From: Gaiella sp038230035
Lineage (GTDB): Bacteria > Actinomycetota > Thermoleophilia > Gaiellales > Gaiellaceae
Direction: 5' to 3'
Assembly (NCBI GenBank): GCA_038230035.1
Contig: JBBRNX010000002.1
Span: forward strand, 116,336 to 180,335
Length of the DNA stretch: 64,000 nucleotides
The translations under genes were made by a program, and so were the position numbers. The notes beneath the pieces are model-generated. The model saw nothing but the letters and a program-made list of their open reading frames with translations, had not been told where the DNA came from and did not search any database. Shown piece by piece: positions 41,100 through 49,342 of the stretch. Position 1 is the stretch's first letter, and each line of letters opens with the position of its first letter.

Positions 41100-41740
41100 A
41101 CAGAGGGTTCGAGTGCTCGCGCGGTGCCGATCATCGCGTCCCGCGGTACGAGTCGCGCCAGCTCCTCTTCACTCCAGCCGTTGGTTCCGTCCGGCCGCTC
41201 CGGCACCACGAGGTAGCGCACCTCGGCCGTCGAGTCCCACACCCGAAGGTCCACCTCGGCGGGTAGCTCGAGCCCGAATTCGCGCAGCACAGCTCGCGGC
41301 TCGGAGACCACGCGTGCGCGGTACGGCGCGCTCTTGTACCAGGTCGGCGGCAGCCCGAGAACCGGCCACGGGTAACAGGAGCAGAGTGTGCAGACGACCA
41401 CGTTGTGGACCTTCGGCGTGTTCTCGACGGCGACGAGCGTGTTCAGCTCGAAGCCGGTGAAGCCGAACTCCTTGACAGCCGCCGTTCCGTCGGCGAGCAG
41501 CCGCTCCTTATAGGTCGGGTCCGCCCACGCACGCGCGACGACGCGAGCCCCGTTCTGCGGACCGACGTCGTTCTCGTAGTACGAGACAACCGCGTCGATG
41601 GCCTCGCCTGACACAAGGCCCTTCTCTGCGAGCAGTGCTTCGAGAGCCTCGACGCGCAATTCGGTTGCCGACTTCTCCTGCGGATGATGATGGTGGTGGT
41701 GCTCGTCGTGATCGTGATCGTGATCGTGGTCGTGGGTCAT
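41096..41740 (-). CDS. nthA: cobalt-type nitrile hydratase alpha subunit with His/Asp-rich N-terminal tail
   Basis: 214 residues. The metal claw VCTLCSC (Cys117, Cys120, Cys122) has Thr at the second position, the cobalt-type signature; two of these cysteines are normally oxidised. YPWPVLGLPPTWYKSAPYRARVV and the RVWDSTAEVRYLVVPERPDGT tail are standard. Residues 3-19 are almost purely His and Asp, then six His in a row: an uncommon extension likely to bind or store Co/Ni ions. Hydrates nitriles to amides in the cytoplasm. ATG overlaps the beta stop. Confidence 0.95.
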   Translation of the reverse strand: MTHDHDHDHDHDEHHHHHHPQEKSATELRVEALEALLAEKGLVSGEAIDAVVSYYENDVGPQNGARVVARAWADPTYKERLLADGTAAVKEFGFTGFELNTLVAVENTPKVHNVVVCTLCSCYPWPVLGLPPTWYKSAPYRARVVSEPRAVLREFGLELPAEVDLRVWDSTAEVRYLVVPERPDGTNGWSEEELARLVPRDAMIGTARALEPSV

Positions 41741-42378
41741 GCGGCCTCCAGGTAGCTCTCCTGCAGATCGAGGAGCACGGTCCACGTCGGCTCGTCTGTC
41801 GCACCGAAGAGATCAACCGAGTCGAACGACACCGCGTACACGGGCTCGATTTCGCCACGGCGCAGGCCTTCGTCAGGTAGCGGATATGTCCCGCGCACCG
41901 CCGTGACGACGCCATTGGCTCCGCGGACGTAGCGTGGGCAGCGCGTGTGGCCGACTGGCTTCAGCTGTCGTACGCTGACGCGGTCGCCGGGTACGAATGT
42001 GGTCGCGCCCGCCGGCCCGAGCTCTTCGGTCGCAGTGCGCACGACGGCGAGGACGCGCTCGGCCTGCGCCGCGTCGACGTGCTCTGGCGCCGGCGCGCCC
42101 GCGCGCAGCCGTTCGACCCAGCCGTCGACCTCGCCTTCGACAATCGTGCGCTTCGCGAGCAGCCGCCGTTCATTGCTCCACTGCCAGCGCTCGTAGTAGG
42201 ACGCACGGAGGTACTCCTCGGGCGGCATCTTCTCGCGCAGCTGACGCCCAGAGCCCGCGGTGAGACCCTCGGCGGACGTGATGGCCCACAGCGCGAACAC
42301 CCGCGGCTCCCAGCGCTCGTGGTACGCCGCGTCGACACCCGGTTCGACAACCCGGCCAAACCCCGGCATCCCGCCCAT
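41737..42378 (-). CDS. nthB: nitrile hydratase beta subunit
   Basis: 213 residues from ATG 42378. ITSAEGLTAGSGRQLREKMPPEEYLRASYYERW and the SH3-like C-terminal part (FVPGDRVSVRQL, HTRCPRYVRGANGVV, YAVSFDSVDLFG) identify it. The conserved beta-subunit beginning IDQVHDMGGMPGFG continues five residues upstream of this ATG to an ATC codon at 42396, exactly where family members have Met, and no ATG, GTG or TTG lies between that and the dnaG stop codon. The true start may therefore be ATC 42396. First gene of the beta-alpha-activator operon. Confidence 0.92.
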   Translation of the reverse strand: MGGMPGFGRVVEPGVDAAYHERWEPRVFALWAITSAEGLTAGSGRQLREKMPPEEYLRASYYERWQWSNERRLLAKRTIVEGEVDGWVERLRAGAPAPEHVDAAQAERVLAVVRTATEELGPAGATTFVPGDRVSVRQLKPVGHTRCPRYVRGANGVVTAVRGTYPLPDEGLRRGEIEPVYAVSFDSVDLFGATDEPTWTVLLDLQESYLEAA

Positions 42379-42405
42379 ATCGTGAACCTGATCGATACCC
42401 GGAGC

Positions 42406-44058
42406 CTACGTCAGCTCGGAGAGCGCCTGGCGAACTTTGGCCAGATGCTCCTGCAGCTCCTTGGCGTGCGCCATGTCGAGTCCTGGTTCCGCGAGCTCGC
42501 GGCGAAGCTTCCGTTCGCGCAGCTGCAACAGGCGCTCAGTGCCGTTGTGCTCGGTGATTCGCTCGCGCTCGATCCGCGCGTCGAGCTCCGCGTGGAGCGC
42601 GACGAGATCGCCGTCCTCGGAAGCGCCGTCGACGAGCACCGCCCGGAACCGCCGATGGAGCTCGTCGTCGAAGAGATCCGCTCCGAGTTGCCGCAGTCCC
42701 TCTCGCAGCGGGGGATGAGCAAGACAGGCAGCCAGCGCGTCTCGCTCCAGACGAGCCCCGGCGTCCAACAATCGCTGCGGCACCGCGCCGCCCGTTCTCC
42801 CGCTCCCGCGCGCCGGGGCGATTCCCGCGAGCGTCTCACGCGGCAGATCCAGAGCGTCGCCGATGATCCGCAACGCCTCCTGCCGCTCCGGCGAGTCAGC
42901 GGCCTTCTCCACGACAGCCCGAGCGCGAACAAACGCCTCCTGGCGGTCGGATGCACGCGCGATCTCGAGCCGCACGCGGTGGACGAGATAGCTCGACGCA
43001 CCGGGTAGCCGGTCGCCGAAACCGGCCGGCGCATCGGCGGGATCCTGTCCTTTCGGGAGCGACACGACCTTGACGTCGAAGCCTTGCCCGACCGCGAGCT
43101 CCATCCCGCGCAGCGTTGCCTCCTCCCCGGCCGCATCCGAATCGAAGCAGAGATACAGGCGCTTCGTCAGCCGGCTGAGCTCGCGGAGATGCGCGTCGGT
43201 CAGTGCGGTACCCATCGACGCGACGACGGCCTCCATCCCAACCTGGCGGAGCGCGATCACGTCGGTGTTGCCCTCGACGACGACCGCGCGGTCTTCTTTC
43301 GCGATCGCCGGCCGCGCCAGGTGCAGCCCGTAGAGGATCGCGCTCTTGTGGAACAGCTCGCCCTCCGGCGAGTTGACGTACTTACCGCGCAGCGGGTCGT
43401 CGTCGCGCAGCTTGCGCGCCTGGAAGCCGATAGTCCGGCCCCGCGCGTCGGCAAGCGGGAACATGAGCCGTGGCGGGAAGTAGTCGTTGCCACGCTGGTT
43501 GACGAGGCCGGCTGCGCGCAACTCGGCCTCGGTGAAGCCCTTCTCTTTCGCCTTCGCAGCCAACCCAGCGCCGGGCGACAGCCCGAGCCGGAACTCCTTC
43601 GTGATCGCGTCACCTAGGCCGCGGCTCGCGAGATACGCGCGCACCGGCTCCCCGGCCGCACCTTCCCACAGCTGCCGCTCGAAGAACGTCGCAGCCTGAT
43701 CGAGCACCGCGTACAGGCGCTCGCGCCGGCGTCGCGCCTCGTCCGCCGCCGGCGACGTCTCCTCGTACTCGAGTTGTACGCGAAACCGCTCGGCCAGGAA
43801 CTCGATCGCCTCGACGAAGTCGAGGTTCTCGGTCTCGCGCACGAACGAGACGACGTCGCCGCCCTTCCCGCAGCCGAAGCAGTAGTAGAGCTTGTCCGGG
43901 GCGTTCACCGAGAAGCTCGGCGTCCGCTCCTCGTGGAACGGGCAGCGGCCGACGTAGCGCCCGCCCGCCTTCCGCAGCGCCGTCCGCGCCGAGACGACCT
44001 CAACCATGTCGGCCGCGGCAACTGCGTCGCGAACGGACGAATCCTTGATGCGGGCCAC
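42406..44058 (-). CDS. dnaG: DNA primase
   Basis: 550 residues from GTG 44058. Zinc-binding domain with Cys39, His42, Cys60, Cys63 (CPFHEERTPSFSV; YYCFGCGKGGD), the TOPRIM core with VVVEGNTDVIAL and CFDSDAAGEEATLRG near residues 255-310, and a C-terminal helicase-binding region. Synthesises RNA primers for replication. The GTG is chosen because ARIKDSSVRDAV starts the family's conserved N-terminus. It lies 11 bp downstream of the degenerate dgt 3' fragment, consistent with an ancestral dgt-dnaG neighbourhood. Confidence 0.96.
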   Translation of the reverse strand: MARIKDSSVRDAVAAADMVEVVSARTALRKAGGRYVGRCPFHEERTPSFSVNAPDKLYYCFGCGKGGDVVSFVRETENLDFVEAIEFLAERFRVQLEYEETSPAADEARRRRERLYAVLDQAATFFERQLWEGAAGEPVRAYLASRGLGDAITKEFRLGLSPGAGLAAKAKEKGFTEAELRAAGLVNQRGNDYFPPRLMFPLADARGRTIGFQARKLRDDDPLRGKYVNSPEGELFHKSAILYGLHLARPAIAKEDRAVVVEGNTDVIALRQVGMEAVVASMGTALTDAHLRELSRLTKRLYLCFDSDAAGEEATLRGMELAVGQGFDVKVVSLPKGQDPADAPAGFGDRLPGASSYLVHRVRLEIARASDRQEAFVRARAVVEKAADSPERQEALRIIGDALDLPRETLAGIAPARGSGRTGGAVPQRLLDAGARLERDALAACLAHPPLREGLRQLGADLFDDELHRRFRAVLVDGASEDGDLVALHAELDARIERERITEHNGTERLLQLRERKLRRELAEPGLDMAHAKELQEHLAKVRQALSELT

Positions 44059-44069
44059 TCCGCCCGAGT

Positions 44070-44290
44070 CTAGAGAGCGGCGGCGTACGTCAGCGCGGAA
44101 CGATCTGTCATCCGACGAGGTATTCGGTGATCCACGTCGCCACTTCGCCCTCGCCCCGAGCTGAAGCAGGGAATGGCACTGGAAGGAAGCGTTCCGGCGC
44201 GGCGAAAAACTCGCGGCTCTGCTCGACAAGGTGGCCGCAAACCTCAGACTTATGTCTACTCACGCTATCGACTGCCGAACCCGGCGCCAA
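44070..44290 (-). pseudogene. displaced, degenerate copy of the dgt 3' end
   Basis: The minus strand encodes EFFAAPERFLPVP, GEVATWITEYLVG and, one base out of frame, MTDRSALTYAAAL followed by TAG. The intact dgt at 45061-46035 ends with FEALVAEPERLPA, GELATRITDYLAG and MTDRFALAYAAAL. The two share an identical 18 bp at the very end (CTAGAGAGCGGCGGCGTA on the plus strand) and then diverge. It has no N-terminal part, so this is a remnant, not a gene. Confidence 0.8.
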
Positions 44291-44369
44291 GAACGCGTAG
44301 ACGACACACCGAAGACCTGACCCGAGTTCTGCGACCGCGGTTTCGAGTGGCAGCCTGCAGCGCCATCAG

Positions 44370-44951
44370 CTACGGGTTGAGTCGCTTCGCCGGCAGGCAA
44401 CCTGCCCGGAGATACCCGATCTCTTTTCTAAGATATCGTCGGCGTCCAAGTCGCCACCATGCCTCTCGACGCACAGCCTCCTTCAGCGCCGGAAGAGCAG
44501 CTTTGTCCCCCACACGTGTGAGCGCCCGCGCAACTGTGAACCGAACTTCCCAACGCGCGTCCGACAGGAGCCCGGCCAGCTCCGCCGTGTCTGCGATGCC
44601 TCCCAGACGACCAAGAGAGGCGACGGCCCAGGAGCGAACACCCCACTCCAGATCGTCACGCGCCATGATGAATAGCCTGTCCCAGTATTCACGTGCGCCC
44701 AGCCGTCCCAAGACCTCAGAGGCAATGGCCCGCACGGCCCGATCATTCGCTGTGAGCAGCCGCGCGATCGGCTCCGCCGCCTCGCTGGCCCCCATGTCAC
44801 CCAGATAGCGTACGGCCCTGAATCGAAGCTTTGGGTCAACCAACTTACCAACGAGGAACTCCACGTCTCCAGCCCGCTTGGCATCCCTAAGACCGAGCCC
44901 ACCCGGTCTGTAGTTTGGTGGATCCTCTTCTTTGCGTATCACCAGGGTCAC
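44370..44951 (-). CDS. HEAT-repeat protein on a laterally acquired segment
   Basis: 193 residues from GTG 44951. Units such as DPKLRFRAVRYLGDMGASEAA, NDRAVRAIASEVLGRLG, LEWGVRSWAVASLGRLGG and ARWEVRFTVARALTRVGD are HEAT/PBS-lyase-like repeats of about 31 residues. The DNA here and just upstream is visibly less GC-rich than its neighbours and lies between the two copies of the dgt end. Its start shares a base with the stop of a truncated upstream reading frame (TAGTG), so it was once a downstream operon gene. Probable protein-interaction scaffold; partner unknown. Confidence 0.75.
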   Translation of the reverse strand: MTLVIRKEEDPPNYRPGGLGLRDAKRAGDVEFLVGKLVDPKLRFRAVRYLGDMGASEAAEPIARLLTANDRAVRAIASEVLGRLGAREYWDRLFIMARDDLEWGVRSWAVASLGRLGGIADTAELAGLLSDARWEVRFTVARALTRVGDKAALPALKEAVRREAWWRLGRRRYLRKEIGYLRAGCLPAKRLNP

Positions 44952-45057
44952 TATCTGCGTCCATTCTTGATGATAATTCCCACGATTTCTCGAAGAAGCT
45001 TGTCACCAGCGCCAGCCTTTCTGAATGTGGCGGTTCGCAGCGGCGACAAACTGCGCA
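44951..45057 (-). pseudogene. C-terminal remnant of a foreign gene cut at the dgt junction
   Basis: Reading from the dgt stop on the minus strand gives SLSPLRTATFRKAGAGDKL then LREIVGIIIKNGRR and a stop that overlaps the HEAT start. The sequence has coding character (alternating hydrophobic helix with Ile-rich end) but begins abruptly at the dgt stop codon. It appears to be the last 30 or so codons of a gene whose front was lost when the segment joined dgt. Confidence 0.45.
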
Positions 45058-45060
45058 CTG

Positions 45061-46035
45061 CTAGAGAGCGGCGGCGTAGGCGAGCGCGAAGCGGTCGGTC
45101 ATGCCGGCGAGGTAGTCGGTGATCCTCGTCGCGAGCTCGCCGTCGCCGGCTGGCAACCGTTCCGGCTCGGCCACGAGTGCCTCGAAGATCGCGGCGACGG
45201 TCTCACGTGCGCGCCGGTGCTCCGGCTCGACGTGCGGGCCGAGGTACACGCGCTCAAACATGAAGGCGCGGAGCGCGAGCATTGCCTCGCCGATCGCGGC
45301 AGTTTGACGAATGTCTCCCTCCCGCTCCGACGCCTCGACGATGTCGTGCACGAGCCGGTCGATCCGCTCGGAGCCCGTCGAGCCCAGCAACGCGATCTCG
45401 GCCTGTGGCAGATCAGACTCGCGGAGCAGCCCGTAGCGGAGCGCGTCGTCGATGTCGTGGTTGATGTAGGCAACCCGGTCGACGAGCCGGACGATCCTTC
45501 CCTCGAGCGTCGCCGGCTCGACCGGGCCGGTATGCGTGAGGATCCCGTCGCAGACCTCGCTCGTGAGGTTGAGCTGGCGCGCGATGCGGTGTGACTGCTC
45601 GTTGTGGCGGAAGCGGCGGTCGAACCGTTCGCGCAGCGCGACATCGAGCGCCTGCTCACCAGCGTGCCCGAACGGCGTGTGGCCCGTGTCGTGGCCGAGG
45701 CCGATCGCCTCGACGAGATCTTCGTTCAGCCGCAGCGCGCGAGCCACGACCCGCGAGATCGCGGTTGTCTCGAGCGTGTGCGTCATCCGCGTGCGGAAAT
45801 GATCGCCTTCGGGGTCGATGAAGACCTGGGTCTTTCCCTTCAGCCTGCGGAACGGCTTCGAATGGACGAGCCGGTCGCGGTCGCGCTGGAATGGCGTGCG
45901 CACGCCGCACGGCTCCTCGGCGACAGCTCGACCACGCGTCTCGTAGGAGCGAACCGCGAGCGGCGACAGGCCGAGCTCCTCGGCTGCACGGATGCGGTCG
46001 GCGAAAGCCGTCACCACAGGTACCTCGGTCTCCAC
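45061..46035 (-). CDS. dgt: deoxyguanosinetriphosphate triphosphohydrolase-like protein
   Basis: 324-residue HD-domain phosphohydrolase that removes triphosphate from dNTPs. GTG 46035 begins VETEVPVVTAFADRIRAAEELGLSPLAVRS. Metal ligands are His86 (RMTHTLE), His115/Asp116 (LGHDTGHTPFGHAGE) and Asp in VAYINHDIDDAL. RDRDRLVHSKPFRRLKGKTQVF is the signature start. Its C-terminus is duplicated as a remnant beside dnaG. Divergent from the polysaccharide operon with 76 bp between starts. Confidence 0.92.
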   Translation of the reverse strand: METEVPVVTAFADRIRAAEELGLSPLAVRSYETRGRAVAEEPCGVRTPFQRDRDRLVHSKPFRRLKGKTQVFIDPEGDHFRTRMTHTLETTAISRVVARALRLNEDLVEAIGLGHDTGHTPFGHAGEQALDVALRERFDRRFRHNEQSHRIARQLNLTSEVCDGILTHTGPVEPATLEGRIVRLVDRVAYINHDIDDALRYGLLRESDLPQAEIALLGSTGSERIDRLVHDIVEASEREGDIRQTAAIGEAMLALRAFMFERVYLGPHVEPEHRRARETVAAIFEALVAEPERLPAGDGELATRITDYLAGMTDRFALAYAAAL

Positions 46036-46111
46036 TGTCCCAGCGTAGATCCCGCGCGGTCGATCCGCACACCTGGGTGACGACCATGCCCCCGGATAGA
46101 CTCGTCGGCTC

Positions 46112-47590
46112 GTGTCTGCCGAAGCCCCGCTAGAAAACCAGGATTCGAACGGAGCCGCGGGCGTGGCGATTCTCGGCGCCGGCCCGGCCGGTCTCACCGC
46201 CGCGTACGTCCTCGCGCTGCGTGGCGCCGCGGCCACTGTGTACGAGGCGGACGGCACCGTCGGGGGGATCGCGAAGACCGTCGTGTACGGCGACTATCGC
46301 TTCGATCTCGGCGGGCATCGCTTCTTCACGAAGCTCGCCCCGGTCAAGCGGCTCTGGGAGACGGTCATCGGCGACGACTTCCTCCTCCGCCCGCGCCTCT
46401 CGCGCATCTACTTCCACGGCCGCTTCTTCGCCTATCCGCTAGAGGCGAAGGATGTACTCTCGCGGCTCGGCCTCCGCGAGTCGGCGCTCTGCGCGCTCTC
46501 CTACTTCTGGAGCCGGATCAACCGCTCCCGCCACGCCGAGGAAACCTTCGAGGACTGGGTCGAGGCGCGCTTCGGCCGCCGGCTGTACCGCGCGTTCTTC
46601 GGGCCGTACACGGAGAAGGTCTGGGGGATCCCAGGCTCGGAGATCCGCGCCGAGTGGGCCGCCCAGCGGATCAAGGACTTCTCGTTCACGAAGGCCGTCC
46701 TGAACATCCTCGGCCTGCAGAGAAAACAGGTGACAACGCTGATCGAGGAGTTCCATTATCCGCGGCTCGGCCCGGGTCAGATGTGGGAGGCGTTCCAGGC
46801 CCGCGTGGAGGCGAACGGCATCCCGGTCCGGCTGAACCATCGCTGCGTGGCTATTCGCCACGATGCCGGTCGCGTCAAGGAGATCGTCGTCGACAGCGAC
46901 GGAACCACGACGACCGTCCCGGTCGACGCAGTGCTGTCGAGCATCCCGCTCTCCGAGCTGATCCTGTCGCTGGAACCGCCGCCGGCTGCGGACGTCGTCG
47001 CCGCAGCGCGCCGCCTCCGCTACCGCGACCTCTGCCTCGTCGCGCTGATCATCGACGACGAGCAGCCCTTCCCCGACAACTGGATCTACCTCCACGACCC
47101 CGGCACGCGCGCCGGCCGCGTGCAGAACTTCGGCGCGTGGAGCCCTGACATGGTCAAGCCGGGAACGACCTGCCTAGGCGCCGAGTACTTCTGCTTCGAA
47201 GGCGACGACATCTGGGAGATGTCGACCGACGATGCCGTGGCGCTTGCGACGAGGGAGCTTGCCTCGATCGGGCTCCTCGACCCGGCCAAGGTGATCGACG
47301 GCGTGAAGGTGCAGGTGCCCCGTGCCTACCCGATGTACGACGGCGACTACCGCGACGCCGTTCTCACGCTCCACGGCTACATCGCCGGCTTCGAGAACCT
47401 GAAGACCTTCGGCCGGAACGGCTTGCACCGTTACAACAACCAAGATCACTCGATGTGGACCGCGATCCTCGCGACGCTCAACCATCTCGACGGGACCGAA
47501 TACGACGTCTGGTCAGTGAACGCGGAGGCTGAGTATCACGAGGAAGGCGAGACGGTCGACCAACTCCTGAATGTCGACCTCGTCTTCTAG
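46112..47590 (+). CDS. FAD-dependent oxidoreductase, UDP-galactopyranose mutase/amine oxidase superfamily
   Basis: 492 residues, GTG start. FAD motif VAILGAGPAGLTAAYVLALRG, then YRFDLGGHRFF, GPYTEKVWGIPGSEI, NWIYLHDP and the C-terminal GLHRYNNQDHSMW. This arrangement is found in flavoproteins encoded at the head of surface-polysaccharide loci and related to UDP-galactopyranose mutase and protoporphyrinogen oxidase. Likely acts on a nucleotide sugar or lipid-linked sugar. The following glycosyltransferase starts 20 bp before its stop. Confidence 0.82.
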   Translation: MSAEAPLENQDSNGAAGVAILGAGPAGLTAAYVLALRGAAATVYEADGTVGGIAKTVVYGDYRFDLGGHRFFTKLAPVKRLWETVIGDDFLLRPRLSRIYFHGRFFAYPLEAKDVLSRLGLRESALCALSYFWSRINRSRHAEETFEDWVEARFGRRLYRAFFGPYTEKVWGIPGSEIRAEWAAQRIKDFSFTKAVLNILGLQRKQVTTLIEEFHYPRLGPGQMWEAFQARVEANGIPVRLNHRCVAIRHDAGRVKEIVVDSDGTTTTVPVDAVLSSIPLSELILSLEPPPAADVVAAARRLRYRDLCLVALIIDDEQPFPDNWIYLHDPGTRAGRVQNFGAWSPDMVKPGTTCLGAEYFCFEGDDIWEMSTDDAVALATRELASIGLLDPAKVIDGVKVQVPRAYPMYDGDYRDAVLTLHGYIAGFENLKTFGRNGLHRYNNQDHSMWTAILATLNHLDGTEYDVWSVNAEAEYHEEGETVDQLLNVDLVF

Positions 47591-48452
47591 GATCTCGATC
47601 GTCGTCGCCTCGAACGGCGCCTTCGGATCTGTCGCACGCTGCCTCGCTTCGATCGAGCCGCAAGCTGGGCCAGGCAGCGATGTCGAGGTGATCGTTTGCG
47701 AAGCGACGCCGAGTGACGACTCGCTACGGACACAGTTCCCGTTCGCGCGTTTCGAGACGCGCCCGGGAGCGCTCGTGCCGGAGCTCTGGCAAACGGGGAT
47801 CGACCTCAGCGACGGCGCGATCGTCGCCTTGACGATCTCGCCGATGGAGGTCGCGGACGACTGGGTGGCAACGATTCGAGATCGCCTCAGCCACGGGATC
47901 GACGCCTTGGGCGGCGCGATCGACGCGGGCGACGGCCTGCGGCTCGCCGACTGGGCGGAGTACTTCTGCCGCTATTCGGCGGACCTGCCGCCGTTCCCGG
48001 TCCACGAATCGCTCGACCTCCCCGGCGACAACGCTGCCTACCGGCGCGATCGGCTCGGCGAGGTACGGGAGACCTGGCAGGACGGCTTTTGGGAGCCGGA
48101 AGTCCACCGCGCACTCCAGGAACGCGGTGCGACCCTCGTCCACGACCCGGCGCTCCTCGTCCGGCAGGGGCGGTCGGCGGGGTTTACCGCCTTCTGCCGG
48201 CAACGCCTCCTGCACGGCCGCGAGTACGGGCGGCAGCGCGGACGGCGTTTCTCGGCGCTCCGCAACGTGACGGGGATCGCACTCTCGTTCGTCGTCCCGC
48301 CGCTGATGCTTGCGCGTTCGGCTCGGGTCGTCTTTGCCCGCGGCCGCCATCGCGCGAAGTTCATCGCGTCCCTCCCGCTGCTCCTCGTCTTTGATGCGGC
48401 CTGGGCGCTCGGTGAGGCACGCGGTCACTTCGACGCTCTGAGAACGCCATGA
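47571..48452 (+). CDS. family 2 glycosyltransferase-like protein
   Basis: 293 residues. GT-A-like opening ISIVVASNGAFGSVARCLASIE, VEVIVCEATPSDD and LPGDNAAYRRDRL in the acceptor region, with a C-terminal hydrophobic pair (ALSFVVPPLMLA; LPLLLVFDAAWAL) that suggests membrane attachment. The central DxD is not obvious (TISPMEV takes its place), so activity may be altered. Similar in layout to the next gene; likely an old duplication. Confidence 0.72.
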   Translation: MSTSSSRISIVVASNGAFGSVARCLASIEPQAGPGSDVEVIVCEATPSDDSLRTQFPFARFETRPGALVPELWQTGIDLSDGAIVALTISPMEVADDWVATIRDRLSHGIDALGGAIDAGDGLRLADWAEYFCRYSADLPPFPVHESLDLPGDNAAYRRDRLGEVRETWQDGFWEPEVHRALQERGATLVHDPALLVRQGRSAGFTAFCRQRLLHGREYGRQRGRRFSALRNVTGIALSFVVPPLMLARSARVVFARGRHRAKFIASLPLLLVFDAAWALGEARGHFDALRTP

Positions 48453-49336
48453 GTGAGCCTCGGCTCACTGTCGTCGTTGCATCCGTCAACGGGTTCCCGT
48501 ACCTCGGCGACTGTCTGGACTCGCTCCAGAGCACGGCGCCGTGGGCCGAGGTCATCGTCGCCGACTCGACCGATGAGGCCACCCGCGCCCGCGTGCGCGA
48601 GGAGTGGCCCAGCGTACGGCTACTCATGTTCGACGAGCAGATGACTGTTCCCGAGCTCCGCGCCGCCGGCATCGCGGCCGCCCTCGCTCCCTGTGCCGCG
48701 CTGATCGAGGATCACTGCGTCGTCCGCCCGGGTTGGGCGGACGGGATCGCGCGCAGGCACGAGGAAGGTCACGCTGTCGTTGGCGGCCCTGTTCACAACG
48801 CCGTCGACGATCGCCTCCGCGACTGGGCCGCGTTCTTCTGCGAGTACAGCGCATACCTCGAACCGGGGCCGACCGGCCCGGCTCCAGGCCTGGTTGGAAT
48901 GAACGTCTCGTACGACCGCAGCGCCGTCGCGGCGATGGCCGACCTCCTCGCCGAAGGTCGCTGGGAGAACTGGCTCCATGCGCGGCTCCTGGAGCGAGGC
49001 TTCGAGCTCTGGGCGGACCCGGCTCTCGTCATCGACCACGCCAAGGACTTCGACCTGCGCGAGTTCCTTTCGCAGCGCTACCACTACTCCCGCTCGTACG
49101 CCGGGATGCGAAACCCGGAACTCGGCTGGAAGCGAGTGGTGTACGTCCTCGCATCGCCGCTGCTCCCTCCACTGCTCTACGCGCGGATCAGCCGGAATGT
49201 TCTCCGGGCGGGCGGTCACACCGGAACGCTCGTTGGAGCGACGCCGCTCGTCCTCCTGTACCTCGCCGTTTGGGCGTTTGGCGAGGCGATCGGCTACGCG
49301 TTCGGCGGCGGACGTAGCCTGCTCCGGGTTCGGTAG
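48449..49336 (+). CDS. family 2 glycosyltransferase-like protein
   Basis: 295 residues, ATG overlapping the preceding stop (ATGA). LTVVVASVNGFPYLGDCLDSL opens the GT-A domain; LIEDHCVVRPGW occupies the metal-binding loop, with Glu-Asp-His instead of a clean DxD. GLVGMNVSYDRSAVAAM is the acceptor part, and two hydrophobic segments near the C-terminus (PLLPPLLYARI; TPLVLLYLAVWAFGEAIGYAFG) anchor it. Paralogous in size and architecture to the gene before it. Confidence 0.78.
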   Translation: MSEPRLTVVVASVNGFPYLGDCLDSLQSTAPWAEVIVADSTDEATRARVREEWPSVRLLMFDEQMTVPELRAAGIAAALAPCAALIEDHCVVRPGWADGIARRHEEGHAVVGGPVHNAVDDRLRDWAAFFCEYSAYLEPGPTGPAPGLVGMNVSYDRSAVAAMADLLAEGRWENWLHARLLERGFELWADPALVIDHAKDFDLREFLSQRYHYSRSYAGMRNPELGWKRVVYVLASPLLPPLLYARISRNVLRAGGHTGTLVGATPLVLLYLAVWAFGEAIGYAFGGGRSLLRVR

Positions 49337-49342
49337 CCCGCG

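Noticed and set aside
41690..41740. Tandem GATCGT repeat as a regulatory array
   Set aside because: It is the reverse-strand coding sequence of the His/Asp tail of the nitrile hydratase alpha subunit.
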